DNA of 64,000 nt, from positions 122,834-186,833 of the forward strand of contig NZ_CABUOL010000006.1 of the NCBI RefSeq assembly GCF_902493215.1. Direction: 5' to 3'. This document shows, in pieces, positions 30,557 through 38,947 of this stretch (positions are counted from its first letter, which is position 1; the number at the start of each line of letters is the position of its first letter). A model generated the notes under the pieces. It was not told the DNA's origin. It saw only the letters and a list, made by a program, of their open reading frames with translations, and searched no databases. This stretch comes from an uncultured Mediterranea sp. (GTDB lineage Bacteria > Bacteroidota > Bacteroidia > Bacteroidales > Bacteroidaceae). The position numbers and the translations under genes are program-made.

Positions 30557-32626
30557 TTATTGTCGGGCCTTCTCGATACGGATGCGTGCATCCACCGCGA
30601 TGACGTGCTTGTCCGTGGCAAGCAGGGGGTTGATGTCCATCTCCTTGATTTCCGTGGCGAAGCGCAGCAGGGTAGAGAGGCGAACGATGATTTCGGCAAA
30701 CTTGTCCTCGTTGACACCCTTCTGACCGCGCGTACCCTTGATAATCTTGTAGGCGCGGAGGGAGCGGATCATGGAGTAGGCTTCTTCGTAGGACAGTGGG
30801 GCAAGGCCAGACGATACATCTTTCAGCACCTCGACGAAGATACCGCCCAAGCCGCAGAGCACCACGTGGCCGAATTTCTCCTCGTACTTGGCGCCGATGA
30901 ACAGCTCTGTACCCTTCAGCATGGGCTGTACCATGACGGCAGTTACTTCGGGCAACTGCATCATGCGGTCGAACTCCAAAGCCAGATGTTGCTCGCTCTT
31001 GATGTTGAGCACTACGCCGCCGATATCCGATTTGTGGACGGGGCCTACTACCTTGGCCACCACAGGGAAGCCCACGCGGCGCGCGAAAGCCAGCACTTCT
31101 TCCTTCTTCGACGAAACGAACTCGTCCACCAGCGGGATGCCTGCCGAACGTAGAAGGGCCTGTACCTGATGGGGCGGGATGTAACCATCTTCGGCAATGG
31201 AATCGATGATGCGGCGGATGCGCGGCACGTCCACGCCAAACAGCTCGATTTCGTTGGCCGCGGGGCGGGGTACGTTCATGATGCGTGTCAGCATGGTGCC
31301 CAGCGTCACCTCGTCGGCAAAGTTCACATGGCCCTTCTTCAGGAAGTCGGCCACCTCGGCACCGGCCGTGTTGATGGAGGGCAGGATGGGGAAGATAGGC
31401 TTGCGGCACGTCTGCATGGCTTCGTGCAGCACGTCGTACATGTCGAACATCGTCACCAGGCCCGGCGTGCCGAAGATGGCCATCACGGCGTCGATGTTCT
31501 CGAACTTGTTCTCACAATAATCCAGACAGAGTTTCAGGTGTTCGGGCGTGCCGGTGGCCAGGATGTCGATGGGGTTGCCCACCGAAGCGCCGGGATAGAG
31601 CTGGGCCTTCAGTTCGTCGGCTAAGGGGCCTTCGAGCCGCGGTACGTTCAGCCCGCCTTTGCTCAGGGCATCGGTCAGCATCACGCCCGGCCCGCCGGCA
31701 TGGGTGATGATGGCGAAGTTCTTGCCCTTCAGTTCGGGCAGGGTGAAGATGCAGCCCACGGTGGTCAGCTCCTCGCGCGAATAGCAGCGCACGATGCCCG
31801 CTTTGCGGAAAAGGGCCTCGACGGCGGAGTCGCTGCTGGCGATGGCACCCGTGTGCGAACTGGCTGCACGGCTGCCGCTTTCGCTGCTTCCGCTCTTGAT
31901 GGCGGCGATGCGGCATCCTTTCTTGATGAGCGACGAGGCATGGAAGAGCAGGCGGTCGGGGTCGCCGATGCTCTCGATATAGAGCAGCTTGATGTGCGAG
32001 TCGCGGTCGGGGTCGAAATTCTCGTCCATATACTGGAGCACGTCCTCCACGCCAATCTGCTTGGCGTTGCCCACCGACCAGACGGAACAGAAGGGCAGCC
32101 CCTTGGTGACGGCACTCTCGAGGATGAACACCGCCGTGGCGCCCGAGCTGGAGATGAGGTCTACGCCCTGCGGATGCAGTTGGGGGATGGGCTGGCTGAA
32201 GACGCTGTGGTGCCACGAGTTCATGTAGCCGATGCAGTTGGGGCCGATGAGCGAGGCGCCGTAGCGGTTGACGGTCTCGAGGATGCGGTCTTCGAGCACG
32301 GCTCCTTCGTGTGTTTCTTCGCCGAATCCCGCGGAAAGGATGATGAAGGCACGTACGTGCTTCTCGGCCGCCAGCGTTTCCACGGCGTCGGGACACATCG
32401 GGGCAGGAATGGCCAGTACGGCCAGGTCGGTGTCGGGAATGTCCTTCACGTCGGCATAGGCGCGGACGCCCTGTACTTCCTGTTCTTTGGGGTTGACGGC
32501 ACGCAGCTCGCCTGTGTAGCCGCCGCTGATGAGGTTCTTCAGGATGGCTCCTCCGGGCTTGTGCACATTATTGGACGCACCCACCACGACGATGCTCGCG
32601 GGGCGCAGCAGTTGACTTGTTATCAT
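30557..32626 (-). CDS. ADP-forming acetate/acyl-CoA synthetase, fused alpha and beta subunits
   Basis: A protein of about 689 residues of the NDP-forming acyl-CoA synthetase family. The alpha half has the CoA-binding Rossmann domain (IVVVGASNNVHKPGGAILKNLI), LIGPNCIGYMN, and a succinyl-CoA-ligase-like domain (ISSSGATAVFILE, SGSSESGSRAASSHTGAIA with the phosphorylated histidine). The beta half is an ATP-grasp domain (GIPLVDEFVSSKKEEVLAFARRVGFPVVAKVVGP, VLCGLGGIFVEVLKDV). It makes acetate or another acid plus ATP from acyl-CoA, ADP and phosphate, a substrate-level phosphorylation step. I favour the second methionine of the N-terminal MVM as the start. Confidence 0.85.
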   Translation of the reverse strand: MITSQLLRPASIVVVGASNNVHKPGGAILKNLISGGYTGELRAVNPKEQEVQGVRAYADVKDIPDTDLAVLAIPAPMCPDAVETLAAEKHVRAFIILSAGFGEETHEGAVLEDRILETVNRYGASLIGPNCIGYMNSWHHSVFSQPIPQLHPQGVDLISSSGATAVFILESAVTKGLPFCSVWSVGNAKQIGVEDVLQYMDENFDPDRDSHIKLLYIESIGDPDRLLFHASSLIKKGCRIAAIKSGSSESGSRAASSHTGAIASSDSAVEALFRKAGIVRCYSREELTTVGCIFTLPELKGKNFAIITHAGGPGVMLTDALSKGGLNVPRLEGPLADELKAQLYPGASVGNPIDILATGTPEHLKLCLDYCENKFENIDAVMAIFGTPGLVTMFDMYDVLHEAMQTCRKPIFPILPSINTAGAEVADFLKKGHVNFADEVTLGTMLTRIMNVPRPAANEIELFGVDVPRIRRIIDSIAEDGYIPPHQVQALLRSAGIPLVDEFVSSKKEEVLAFARRVGFPVVAKVVGPVHKSDIGGVVLNIKSEQHLALEFDRMMQLPEVTAVMVQPMLKGTELFIGAKYEEKFGHVVLCGLGGIFVEVLKDVSSGLAPLSYEEAYSMIRSLRAYKIIKGTRGQKGVNEDKFAEIIVRLSTLLRFATEIKEMDINPLLATDKHVIAVDARIRIEKARQ

Positions 32627-32654
32627 AACCACATGTTTTTATTGGTTTCACCCG

Positions 32655-32662
32655 CAAAGTTA
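32655..32662 (-). promoter_or_regulatory. Promoter -7 element for the acyl-CoA synthetase
   Basis: The minus strand reads TAACTTTG (TAnnTTTG), about 30 bp from the start codon. Confidence 0.5.
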
Positions 32663-32701
32663 ATAATTAAACCGAAATAGCCAACCATCAACACTCTTTC
32701 T

Positions 32702-32818
32702 GCTTAACTTCAGTTCCGTCACAGCTTAACTTCTCTGCCTTCACGCTTTCACCGCTATCTTTCACGGGAAGCTACTCATAGACAGCAGTTTGTACACCTG
32801 TGAAAGCGTGAAGGCAGA
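32702..32818. repeat. Perfect 19-bp inverted repeat with internal 22-bp direct repeat
   Basis: TCTGCCTTCACGCTTTCAC (about 32734-32752) and its exact complement (about 32800-32818) are separated by 47 bp. Just upstream, GCTTAACTTC occurs twice 22 bp apart (32702 and 32724). Confidence 0.75.
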
Positions 32819-32865
32819 AACAAACAAACTGCTTTCTTTGTTTATCCCGGCTTCTCCAACAATCA

Positions 32866-32936
32866 ACTTTAGCCCGCTAACTATCTACTTTGGTCTGCTA
32901 ACTATCCACTTTAGCGCTCTAAAGTCCATAGTTAGC
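32866..32936. repeat. 21-bp-period array of GCTAACTATCCACTTTAG motifs
   Basis: ACTTT occurs near 32866, 32887 and 32908, and GCTAACTATC near 32876 and 32897, so the period is 21 bp. The last unit is inverted (CTAAAGTCCATAGTTAGC, about 32919-32936) and pairs with its neighbour. It belongs to the same structural class as the arrays at 2.4, 10.7, 16.3 and 53.7 kb. Confidence 0.7.
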
Positions 32937-33181
32937 GAGTTCAAACTGCCCAGTTGGAGAAATCATTTTCTCTAACTGGGGAAAAAGCGCCTGTTTTCTA
33001 GTGATGTCACGCTACGCTTCGTGATTCCGCAACGGAAAAGTTTATATCAGAAAGTGCCACCGGAGTTTGGGATTGATCCCTTACTTTAGTTTTTGAGTGA
33101 GGATTATCAAGGTGCATATGATACTTTCTTGTAATTATGAGATATTAACCAATAAATGTTGCTTTTATCAATGTTGTTGTC

Positions 33182-33189
33182 TAAATTTG
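33182..33189 (+). promoter_or_regulatory. Promoter -7 element for the LanC-like operon
   Basis: TAAATTTG, matching TAnnTTTG, about 22 bp before the start at 33211. No clear -33 TTTG was found. Confidence 0.4.
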
Positions 33190-33210
33190 AGAAATTATAG
33201 TTTAAGAGCC

Positions 33211-34218
33211 ATGAAAAACAATGATATTCTCGCAATGGAAACGGACGTAGTACGTAAATTGTGTGATTACATCCTATTGAATGCCTATTCTGTAAACTCT
33301 ACCGGTTTGTATAATGGGAAAGCGGGATTTGCCTTGTGTCTGTTTGATGTGGCATACAAACTGCACGATGAGTATCTGGAAGAGCAAGCATATGAATTGT
33401 TACAGGAAGCTTTATTAAGTCGAAACGAAGATATAAGTTTTGAAAACGGATTGTCAGGTATAGGGTATGTGTTACTTTACCTAATGAGGCAACAGTATGT
33501 AGAAGCTGATTTTGAGGAAGTCTTTGGAACGATACTGAATCGGATTGTAGAAAAAGCGACTAAAGAACAGGTGGCTGTAACGGTATGCATCAGGATGATT
33601 TGCTTTTTTCAGGACTTAAGCAGACATGGCATTTACCAAGCAGAAAGATTATTATATACATTCCTGAAAGTAGCCACAAGATGGATAGAGCAACTATTTA
33701 CTCGAACAAACAATACGCAAGTTGTTTCTATTTGCGAAAACCTTCCTTATGTTATTGCTTATTTACAAACACTTTGTTATTGTTTACCCGAAATAAAGAT
33801 AAACAGTTATCGCAATGCAGTGGACGCTTATACATCTTTTTACACTGTGGAGAAAAGTGTATCCAATCTATTCATAGGACATTATTTGTATCTCTTAGCT
33901 CGACATGAAGAGATAGCGGATTGGGAAAACGTTGCATTGCAAAACATGGAGGCAGGAACTGCCAATTTACGACAGATTCCTCTATCACTGGCACAAACAA
34001 TAGATACATTATCTGTGTTAAAATATTATTCTCAAACCCATACGAAACTTATTACCCAACTTGAAAAGCCTTTTTTCGAAATAACCGCGATGGAAACGTT
34101 GCAAACCAACATCGTGAACCGCATCGGAAAAAATTGCCTGATGTCCGGTTATCAATACGGCATAGCCCGCCTGCTGCTATATTGGGCACATCGGGACAAT
34201 CCTGTCACATTATTATAA
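33211..34218 (+). CDS. Divergent LanC-like protein (lanthionine-cyclase fold)
   Basis: A 335-residue all-helical protein. STGLYNGKAGFALCLFDVAYKL (residues about 30-51) and ISFENGLSGIGYVLLYLM (about 75-92) are the inner-helix GxxG repeats of LanC-like alpha/alpha toroids, and NCLMSGYQYGIARLLLYW near the C-terminus looks like the last one. LanC enzymes bind zinc through two Cys and a His (CHG-type motifs) to form thioether rings. I see no such motif here, so catalysis of cyclisation is doubtful. I chose ATG 33211; an upstream in-frame start at 33097 adds a Cys-rich, non-homologous stretch. It uses AT-rich codons unlike flanking genes. Its stop overlaps the next start (TAATG). Confidence 0.65.
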   Translation: MKNNDILAMETDVVRKLCDYILLNAYSVNSTGLYNGKAGFALCLFDVAYKLHDEYLEEQAYELLQEALLSRNEDISFENGLSGIGYVLLYLMRQQYVEADFEEVFGTILNRIVEKATKEQVAVTVCIRMICFFQDLSRHGIYQAERLLYTFLKVATRWIEQLFTRTNNTQVVSICENLPYVIAYLQTLCYCLPEIKINSYRNAVDAYTSFYTVEKSVSNLFIGHYLYLLARHEEIADWENVALQNMEAGTANLRQIPLSLAQTIDTLSVLKYYSQTHTKLITQLEKPFFEITAMETLQTNIVNRIGKNCLMSGYQYGIARLLLYWAHRDNPVTLL

Positions 34219-35540
34219 TGCCCTCGAATATCATGAACGAAATAACCCATATTTATCTGATGGATATGACCTATGCAGGAAACACGTCCGGAGTAGACCG
34301 ATATATGGAGGAACTTATACAGGCCTTGAAATCATGTAAAAACATCCATCTTTATCGGATACAATTGAGATATGACAAAAATTTGATATTCCATCAGGAA
34401 GAATGTACGAATGGAGTAACGGAAATAACGATCCCTATACCACAACAAAAACAGGAAATCATCAGAGAAAGATACTGGTTACGAAAATACAACATACAAG
34501 TATTCCGGCTGATTCACCATCTGTTTATAGGAAAGAACCGTTGCCTGCTCCACCTGCATACGGTAAACCTAATAGATCTTGCTCTATTAATACGGGAACA
34601 AGTACCTTGCCGGATTGTATCACACCTGCACTGCATTCCGTGGAAAAGTTATTATAATAGCGATCTTATACGTTTCAACCAATTGTATGAACTGGCTAAT
34701 GGAAAAAAGGATGAAGACTGCCAACCTGAAAAGTTCTTGTCCAACAATTGTGAGTGGCAATACTATACAGAAGCAGACAAGGTAATATGTGTCACCCATT
34801 GTGCCGCCCACTTTCTTCAACAGATCATGCAAATACCTGAATCGCGGATAGCCATTATTCCCAACGGAATGCAGGACTTTACTACATCTACCGTCCTTCA
34901 AAATTATTCTAAGGAACCTCATAAATTTACATTACTTTATGTCGGATTTATATCGCAAAGTAAAGGGCTTGACTTTATTCTAACAGCTTTGCGTAAAGTA
35001 AAAGATTTCGGGTATGATGTTCAACTGAAAGTGGCAGGTTATATGCCACCTCAGTCATGGGAAGCTTATCAACAAAAAGTAAAGGAACTGAATGTCCATT
35101 TTTTAGGCAGAATCACCTTCAATGAATTGCAGGAGCATTATAAACAAAGCGATGCGGGAATCATTGCTTCCCTTCAAGAACAATGTAGCTACGTTGCTAT
35201 TGAAATGTGTATGTTCGGACTTCCAATCATCACGACTGCTGTAGACGGACTGGACGAAATGTTCACCGATGGTATAGATGCTTTAAAAGTAGGAGTACAC
35301 TTCTCCAAACCAACCGGTTTGCAAGTAGATACAGACAGTATGGCAAAACAAATTATCCGTCTGATAGAAGACGAAGCCTTTCGCAAAGGATTGGGAATAC
35401 GGGCACGTCAGCTTTATACAAAACATTTTACACAAATTCGTATGCTACAACAAACGATATCTCTATATAAAGAAATCACTAATTGTATAACTATAAAAAA
35501 AACATGTTATGAAAACCTTGAAACAAAAAGATTTGGATGA
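34218..35540 (+). CDS. Glycosyltransferase, GT4-like, in the LanC-like operon
   Basis: A 440-residue GT-B glycosyltransferase. The N-terminal half has TSGVDRYMEELIQAL and LLHLHTVNLIDLALLI. The C-terminal nucleotide-sugar half has ITLLYVGFISQSKGLDFIL-type sequence (FTLLYVGFISQSKGL), FLGRITFNELQEHYKQSDAGIIASLQEQCSYVAIEMCMFGLPIITT, with the E-x7-E region of GT4 enzymes. The start at 34218 shares bases with the lanC-like stop (TAATG), so translation is coupled. The coding style is AT-rich. The acceptor may be the peptide encoded immediately downstream, but this is inference. Confidence 0.8.
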   Translation: MPSNIMNEITHIYLMDMTYAGNTSGVDRYMEELIQALKSCKNIHLYRIQLRYDKNLIFHQEECTNGVTEITIPIPQQKQEIIRERYWLRKYNIQVFRLIHHLFIGKNRCLLHLHTVNLIDLALLIREQVPCRIVSHLHCIPWKSYYNSDLIRFNQLYELANGKKDEDCQPEKFLSNNCEWQYYTEADKVICVTHCAAHFLQQIMQIPESRIAIIPNGMQDFTTSTVLQNYSKEPHKFTLLYVGFISQSKGLDFILTALRKVKDFGYDVQLKVAGYMPPQSWEAYQQKVKELNVHFLGRITFNELQEHYKQSDAGIIASLQEQCSYVAIEMCMFGLPIITTAVDGLDEMFTDGIDALKVGVHFSKPTGLQVDTDSMAKQIIRLIEDEAFRKGLGIRARQLYTKHFTQIRMLQQTISLYKEITNCITIKKTCYENLETKRFG

Positions 35541-35988
35541 ACTGGCAAAAGAAATGCCGATCATCAGCGAGAGAGAAGAACAAATATTTGAAGCAGAAAT
35601 GAATGGAGAGATGCCGAGTGGAAGTAACACACAACCTTATTCTTGGGAAGAATATCAAGCAATGGTTGCAAGTGGCACTTGGAATGGTGGATATGTAGAA
35701 GGATATGGTTATATTTTCCAAGATGTAGATATTACAACATATGATCCGAATAATTTCCCAAGTACAGGAGTAGAAAGTTACGATATAATGTATCGCGGAG
35801 GATTCGAAATTGGGTACAAAGCAGGGAAAAGTGGCAAAACTTGGGATGACATATTAGTTTACATTGGTTCTGGCTTAGCAACTATTGCCAGCGGATCAGA
35901 ACTCGGAGACGTTACTTACGACTTGCTCTATTATAAACAAGGTCTCTTAGACGGACTACGTTTAGGCCGGAAACATAAAACAAATTAG
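35509..35988 (+). CDS. Leader-bearing peptide/protein of unknown function, possible modification substrate
   Basis: A 159-residue protein without any cysteine. Residues 1-38 (MKTLKQKDLDELAKEMPIIS, then EREEQ and MPSG) resemble the charged LAKEMPVIS-type leaders of Bacteroidetes peptide precursors, but the usual GG cleavage pair is replaced by SG. The rest is rich in Gly, Tyr, Asp and Ser, with an imperfect duplication: YDIMYRGGFEIGYKAGKSGK (about residues 91-110) and YDLLYYKQGLLDGLRLGRKH (about 136-155). Its gene overlaps the glycosyltransferase gene by 32 bp. No transporter or C39 peptidase is nearby. It is the best candidate substrate of the operon. No known function. Confidence 0.6.
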   Translation: MKTLKQKDLDELAKEMPIISEREEQIFEAEMNGEMPSGSNTQPYSWEEYQAMVASGTWNGGYVEGYGYIFQDVDITTYDPNNFPSTGVESYDIMYRGGFEIGYKAGKSGKTWDDILVYIGSGLATIASGSELGDVTYDLLYYKQGLLDGLRLGRKHKTN

Positions 35989-36010
35989 GAAAATAAAACA
36001 AATAAATCAA

Positions 36011-37762
36011 ATGAAAAAAACAGTCAGTATATGCTGCTTCATCCTCTTCCTTATTTTCTGTTCTTCGCGGGCAGAAAATAAAGACAGCCTCACCTATACG
36101 CAAGCATACAACCTGAACTTTCGGACGGGGCTTCATGAACAGGCGGTTTATCCCTGGATGGAGCACGCAGCGTTTGCCCCCTATAGCCTTGCGTTTGCAG
36201 GGGAAAAAGACGGAAGAACTTATTATACGAAAAAGTATTTCCCCGGCACTCCGGGCATGAACCGACTGAAGTTTGAAATCATGCAGCGCATCGCGCTTCC
36301 CGCACACGATGCGCAAGAAGGACGGCTCACGCTCGTGTCAAAAGGCGAAAACATCGAATGGATAAGAATCACCGTCAGAGGAATCGACAAGCGGGAGGAA
36401 GAGAAAAGCCGGGATACCTTACGTTTCATGCCCGGCATGGAAGAAGAGGCACATACCTTGGACTTCGCATTGGGAAGAAGCGAAATGCTGGACATCCAGA
36501 TTCATGCGGAAGGAGAAAAGGGGAAAGAAGCAACTATCGGCCTCATAGAGGTACGTATGGAACTGGGAGACAAGCCGCTTGACGCTTATCCGCTACGCAT
36601 CCCGTCGGATGTACCCCGACCAGTTCGGGCGATGCCTGTCGGGAATCCGAGAAACTTCTCCCCCATAGGCGACAAGAAAATTACGGCACTGGGAGAAAGC
36701 CTGCATTACGACAAGGAGGTAAAGAGCGTGGCACACGAACTGTTGTACGGGATGGTTGAACAGGGGAAAGCCCGTCTGTTACTGGTGGAAATGCCTATGG
36801 AACTCGCCCTGTTGCTGGACCGTTATGCGCAAGGCGGAGAAGTTCCGGACAGTGTTTTAGGCCAACTGGCCCATCATGAACTGGCCGAAAGACTCCGCAG
36901 CTTCAATCAAAAGAAGAAAGCGACAGAGAAAGTTCATCTTTCAGGCGTAGATTATGAATATACCACAGGAAGCGCACAGGGTACGGATATTTCCCTTTTC
37001 GATTTTGTGGTGTTGGCAAACCGGGAAGTGAAAACGCTCGCGGCAGATCAACTGGCGGTACTATTGATGGAAAGGCAGGAGTGGCAGAAGGTTGTCGGCT
37101 TCATCGATGACAATGAGGAAGCGCTGTCCCGAGTCTTCACGCCCGACGAGCTGGCCTGTATCAGGCATATCCTTGCCTTGTCGGGCAAGATGGGGAAAGA
37201 CAACATCTGCAGAAAGACAGCACGCGACTCGGTCATGGCGGTCAATGCCCGTTTCCTGATTGAACGTTTCGCTCCCCGTCTCGTGGATGGTGTGGGGATA
37301 TATGCCCATGCCGCGCATGCTAACGTGCTTTCCACTTATCCGGCCATTCCCTGCAAACCGTTCGGAGCTTATATGCGCCACTTGTATGGCGATGATTATG
37401 CCTCATGGTTGTTGCTGACTGACAATCCCATCCAGCCAGCTCCCTCCCATAGTGTGGAAAACAGTTTTCGGGATACTCCATCCAAGCTATCGTACCTGCC
37501 GTTGACTCCAGCGTACGATCGTCTGCTGTTCTCGCGCTTCGAAGGAGCAAGCGTATCTCCACAGACATTCTTCCTGTTCAATTTGTACCGCCGTTATGAC
37601 CATATCCTTTTCATCCGTCAGGAGACTCCTGTCTCCGAAAGGAAACGTCTGACCAATAAGGAATTGATAGACCGTCATATCCGCGTAGTAAAACAGCGCG
37701 CCTCCTTACTGAAAGAACTGAAAATGCGCATTCAATCGGAAACGGCCACGCCAGACGTATAA
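36011..37762 (+). CDS. Secreted erythromycin-esterase-like protein
   Basis: A 583-residue protein with a signal peptide (MKKTVSICCFILFLIFCSS). Residues about 25-215 form an extra beta-rich domain not found in antibiotic esterases. Residues about 220-560 match the EreA/EreB-like fold: ITALGESLHYDKEV (Glu229, His232, compare GEATHG), LLLVEMPME (Glu260), GVDYEY (Asp314) and VGIYAHAAHANV (His433, His436). The putative catalytic Glu and His residues are kept, but the location is extracytoplasmic. The substrate is probably not a macrolide and could be a product of this operon. It starts 22 bp after the leader-bearing gene. Confidence 0.75.
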   Translation: MKKTVSICCFILFLIFCSSRAENKDSLTYTQAYNLNFRTGLHEQAVYPWMEHAAFAPYSLAFAGEKDGRTYYTKKYFPGTPGMNRLKFEIMQRIALPAHDAQEGRLTLVSKGENIEWIRITVRGIDKREEEKSRDTLRFMPGMEEEAHTLDFALGRSEMLDIQIHAEGEKGKEATIGLIEVRMELGDKPLDAYPLRIPSDVPRPVRAMPVGNPRNFSPIGDKKITALGESLHYDKEVKSVAHELLYGMVEQGKARLLLVEMPMELALLLDRYAQGGEVPDSVLGQLAHHELAERLRSFNQKKKATEKVHLSGVDYEYTTGSAQGTDISLFDFVVLANREVKTLAADQLAVLLMERQEWQKVVGFIDDNEEALSRVFTPDELACIRHILALSGKMGKDNICRKTARDSVMAVNARFLIERFAPRLVDGVGIYAHAAHANVLSTYPAIPCKPFGAYMRHLYGDDYASWLLLTDNPIQPAPSHSVENSFRDTPSKLSYLPLTPAYDRLLFSRFEGASVSPQTFFLFNLYRRYDHILFIRQETPVSERKRLTNKELIDRHIRVVKQRASLLKELKMRIQSETATPDV

Positions 37763-37785
37763 ATAAACACCTAATTGACTTCTTT

Positions 37786-38394
37786 ATGAAAAAGACATTT
37801 ATCATTAGTTTAACATTGTGTGCTTCCCTTTATGCGAAAGCGCAGTATGTAGCTGTCGACACAACGAAGTTGGCTCAGGCCTATGCCGCATGGCAGCAGG
37901 AAAGCTCACCAGCCAACCAACGGGTCTTTTTCGATGCTTTCCCCAAGAATTGGATGGAGTTCATCGCGACCTATCAGTACGGAGCACCTTTCTATGACAG
38001 GGCCAACAAGCATGTACACGCTTTGGGGGAAATGGCAAAGGCAATACCGACGGATGAATACTGCGAACGTCTGGTAAACCTTTGCATCGGCGGCGAGTTG
38101 GATGCGGATGCCCCCAGCTATCTTAAAGAGTTGGTCGGTGAGGCATTGGCTGCCAACGGCGAAAGCCGGAAGGGGATTTTCACCTGTTTATCCCGACTGC
38201 GTATCGGGCATCGTTTTCAGTTCTGGTTCTTTTACTGGTCGAACATCGTCCGTTCACGGACATTGGAAGCGGAGTTCGCTGATCTGTATGCGTATGCGAA
38301 GGAGGCGTATCCCGCAGAAGCCGTTATCATGGCTGATGCGTATAAGTATGCGTATAACGGAGTAAACTTTATGACGGAGGGCTACCGCAAATAG
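37786..38394 (+). CDS. Secreted protein of unknown function
   Basis: A 202-residue protein with a signal peptide (MKKTFIISLTLCASLYAKAQ). The mature part is helical with many aromatic residues (AAWQQESSPANQRVFFDAFP, WMEFIATYQYG, RFQFWFFYWSNIVRS, YAYAKEAYPAEA). I do not recognise a family. It starts 24 bp after the esterase-like gene and ends at a terminator, so it is probably the last gene of the operon. Confidence 0.65.
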   Translation: MKKTFIISLTLCASLYAKAQYVAVDTTKLAQAYAAWQQESSPANQRVFFDAFPKNWMEFIATYQYGAPFYDRANKHVHALGEMAKAIPTDEYCERLVNLCIGGELDADAPSYLKELVGEALAANGESRKGIFTCLSRLRIGHRFQFWFFYWSNIVRSRTLEAEFADLYAYAKEAYPAEAVIMADAYKYAYNGVNFMTEGYRK

Positions 38395-38418
38395 CAGAAA
38401 ACAGTGTTTTACCAATCA

Positions 38419-38456
38419 GAAAAGGCTGCTTTCCCATGAAGAAAACAGCCTTTCTC
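38419..38456 (+). terminator. Terminator at the end of the LanC-like operon
   Basis: GAAAAGGCTG pairs with CAGCCTTTCT-type sequence (AAAGGCTG/CAGCCTTT) across a 17-base loop, followed by TCTATTTCTAT. It can act on both strands because the next gene converges. Confidence 0.65.
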
Positions 38457-38479
38457 TATTTCTATCTGACGACAGTCCA

Positions 38480-38947
38480 TCAATCGCGCCTGTCCTGGCT
38501 CTGCGACACGTATTCGAACTGGGTGTTGAAGCGCATGTCCCAGTCAATGCCGTCGACCGCCGTCACTTCCACCACATAGCCGCCCAGCTCCTTGTCGACT
38601 CCGTTGACATAGCCGTCGGGGTGCAGTTCTTCGACCTTGTCGAGCACGGCTGCCGGCAGGATACCGGCTGGCAACGGACTGAAATAGCACTCAATGCTGG
38701 TCCATGCCCCGCTTTCATCGAACTCCATGTCCGTGCCGTCGGACAACTTCACCTGATATTCCTTCCGTCCGTCGTCTTTCTCCTGAATGATGGAAAGAAT
38801 GTCGGCACCAGGGAAATAGCTTTCTATAAAAGAACGGGCCTCATTGGGCAAATCGCCAAAATCGATTCTCTTTTCGTCGTCACAGCTTGACAACATCCAC
38901 ACTCCCAGCAGAATAGGGAGAAACGCTAACAATTTTCTTACTTTCAT
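38480..38947 (-). CDS. PepSY-like lipoprotein
   Basis: A 155-residue lipoprotein with lipobox WMLSSC followed by DDEK, an acidic stretch of the type that directs Bacteroides lipoproteins to the cell surface. The mature part has two PepSY-like repeats (LPNEARSFIESYFPGADILSIIQ ... KEYQVKLSDGTDMEFDESGAWTSIEC; LPAAVLDKVEELHPDGYVNGVDKELGGYVVEV). Such proteins are common in Bacteroides and may inhibit proteases or bind peptides; the function is not established. The ATG at 38947 is preferred to a GTG two codons upstream. Confidence 0.8.
   Translation of the reverse strand: MKVRKLLAFLPILLGVWMLSSCDDEKRIDFGDLPNEARSFIESYFPGADILSIIQEKDDGRKEYQVKLSDGTDMEFDESGAWTSIECYFSPLPAGILPAAVLDKVEELHPDGYVNGVDKELGGYVVEVTAVDGIDWDMRFNTQFEYVSQSQDRRD

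Larger units (their letters stand above)
32627..33210. other. Long non-coding region rich in inverted and periodic repeats
   Basis: This stretch of nearly 600 bp has no supported gene. It contains the promoter of the acyl-CoA synthetase (32655), two repeat groups (32702-32818 and 32866-32936), a hairpin near 32949-32980 (CCCAGTT with AACTGGG), and AT-rich sequence from about 33080 that leads into the LanC-like gene. It marks the left edge of the AT-richer block. Confidence 0.6.

Noticed and set aside
33097..33210. Earlier start for the LanC-like gene adding a Cys-rich N-terminus
   Set aside because: The added residues have no similarity to the fold and the promoter-like element at 33182 lies inside the extension.
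33211..34218. Classical lantibiotic cluster
   Set aside because: There is no LanB or LanM dehydratase, no transporter/peptidase, no zinc motif in the LanC-like protein, and no cysteine in the candidate precursor.
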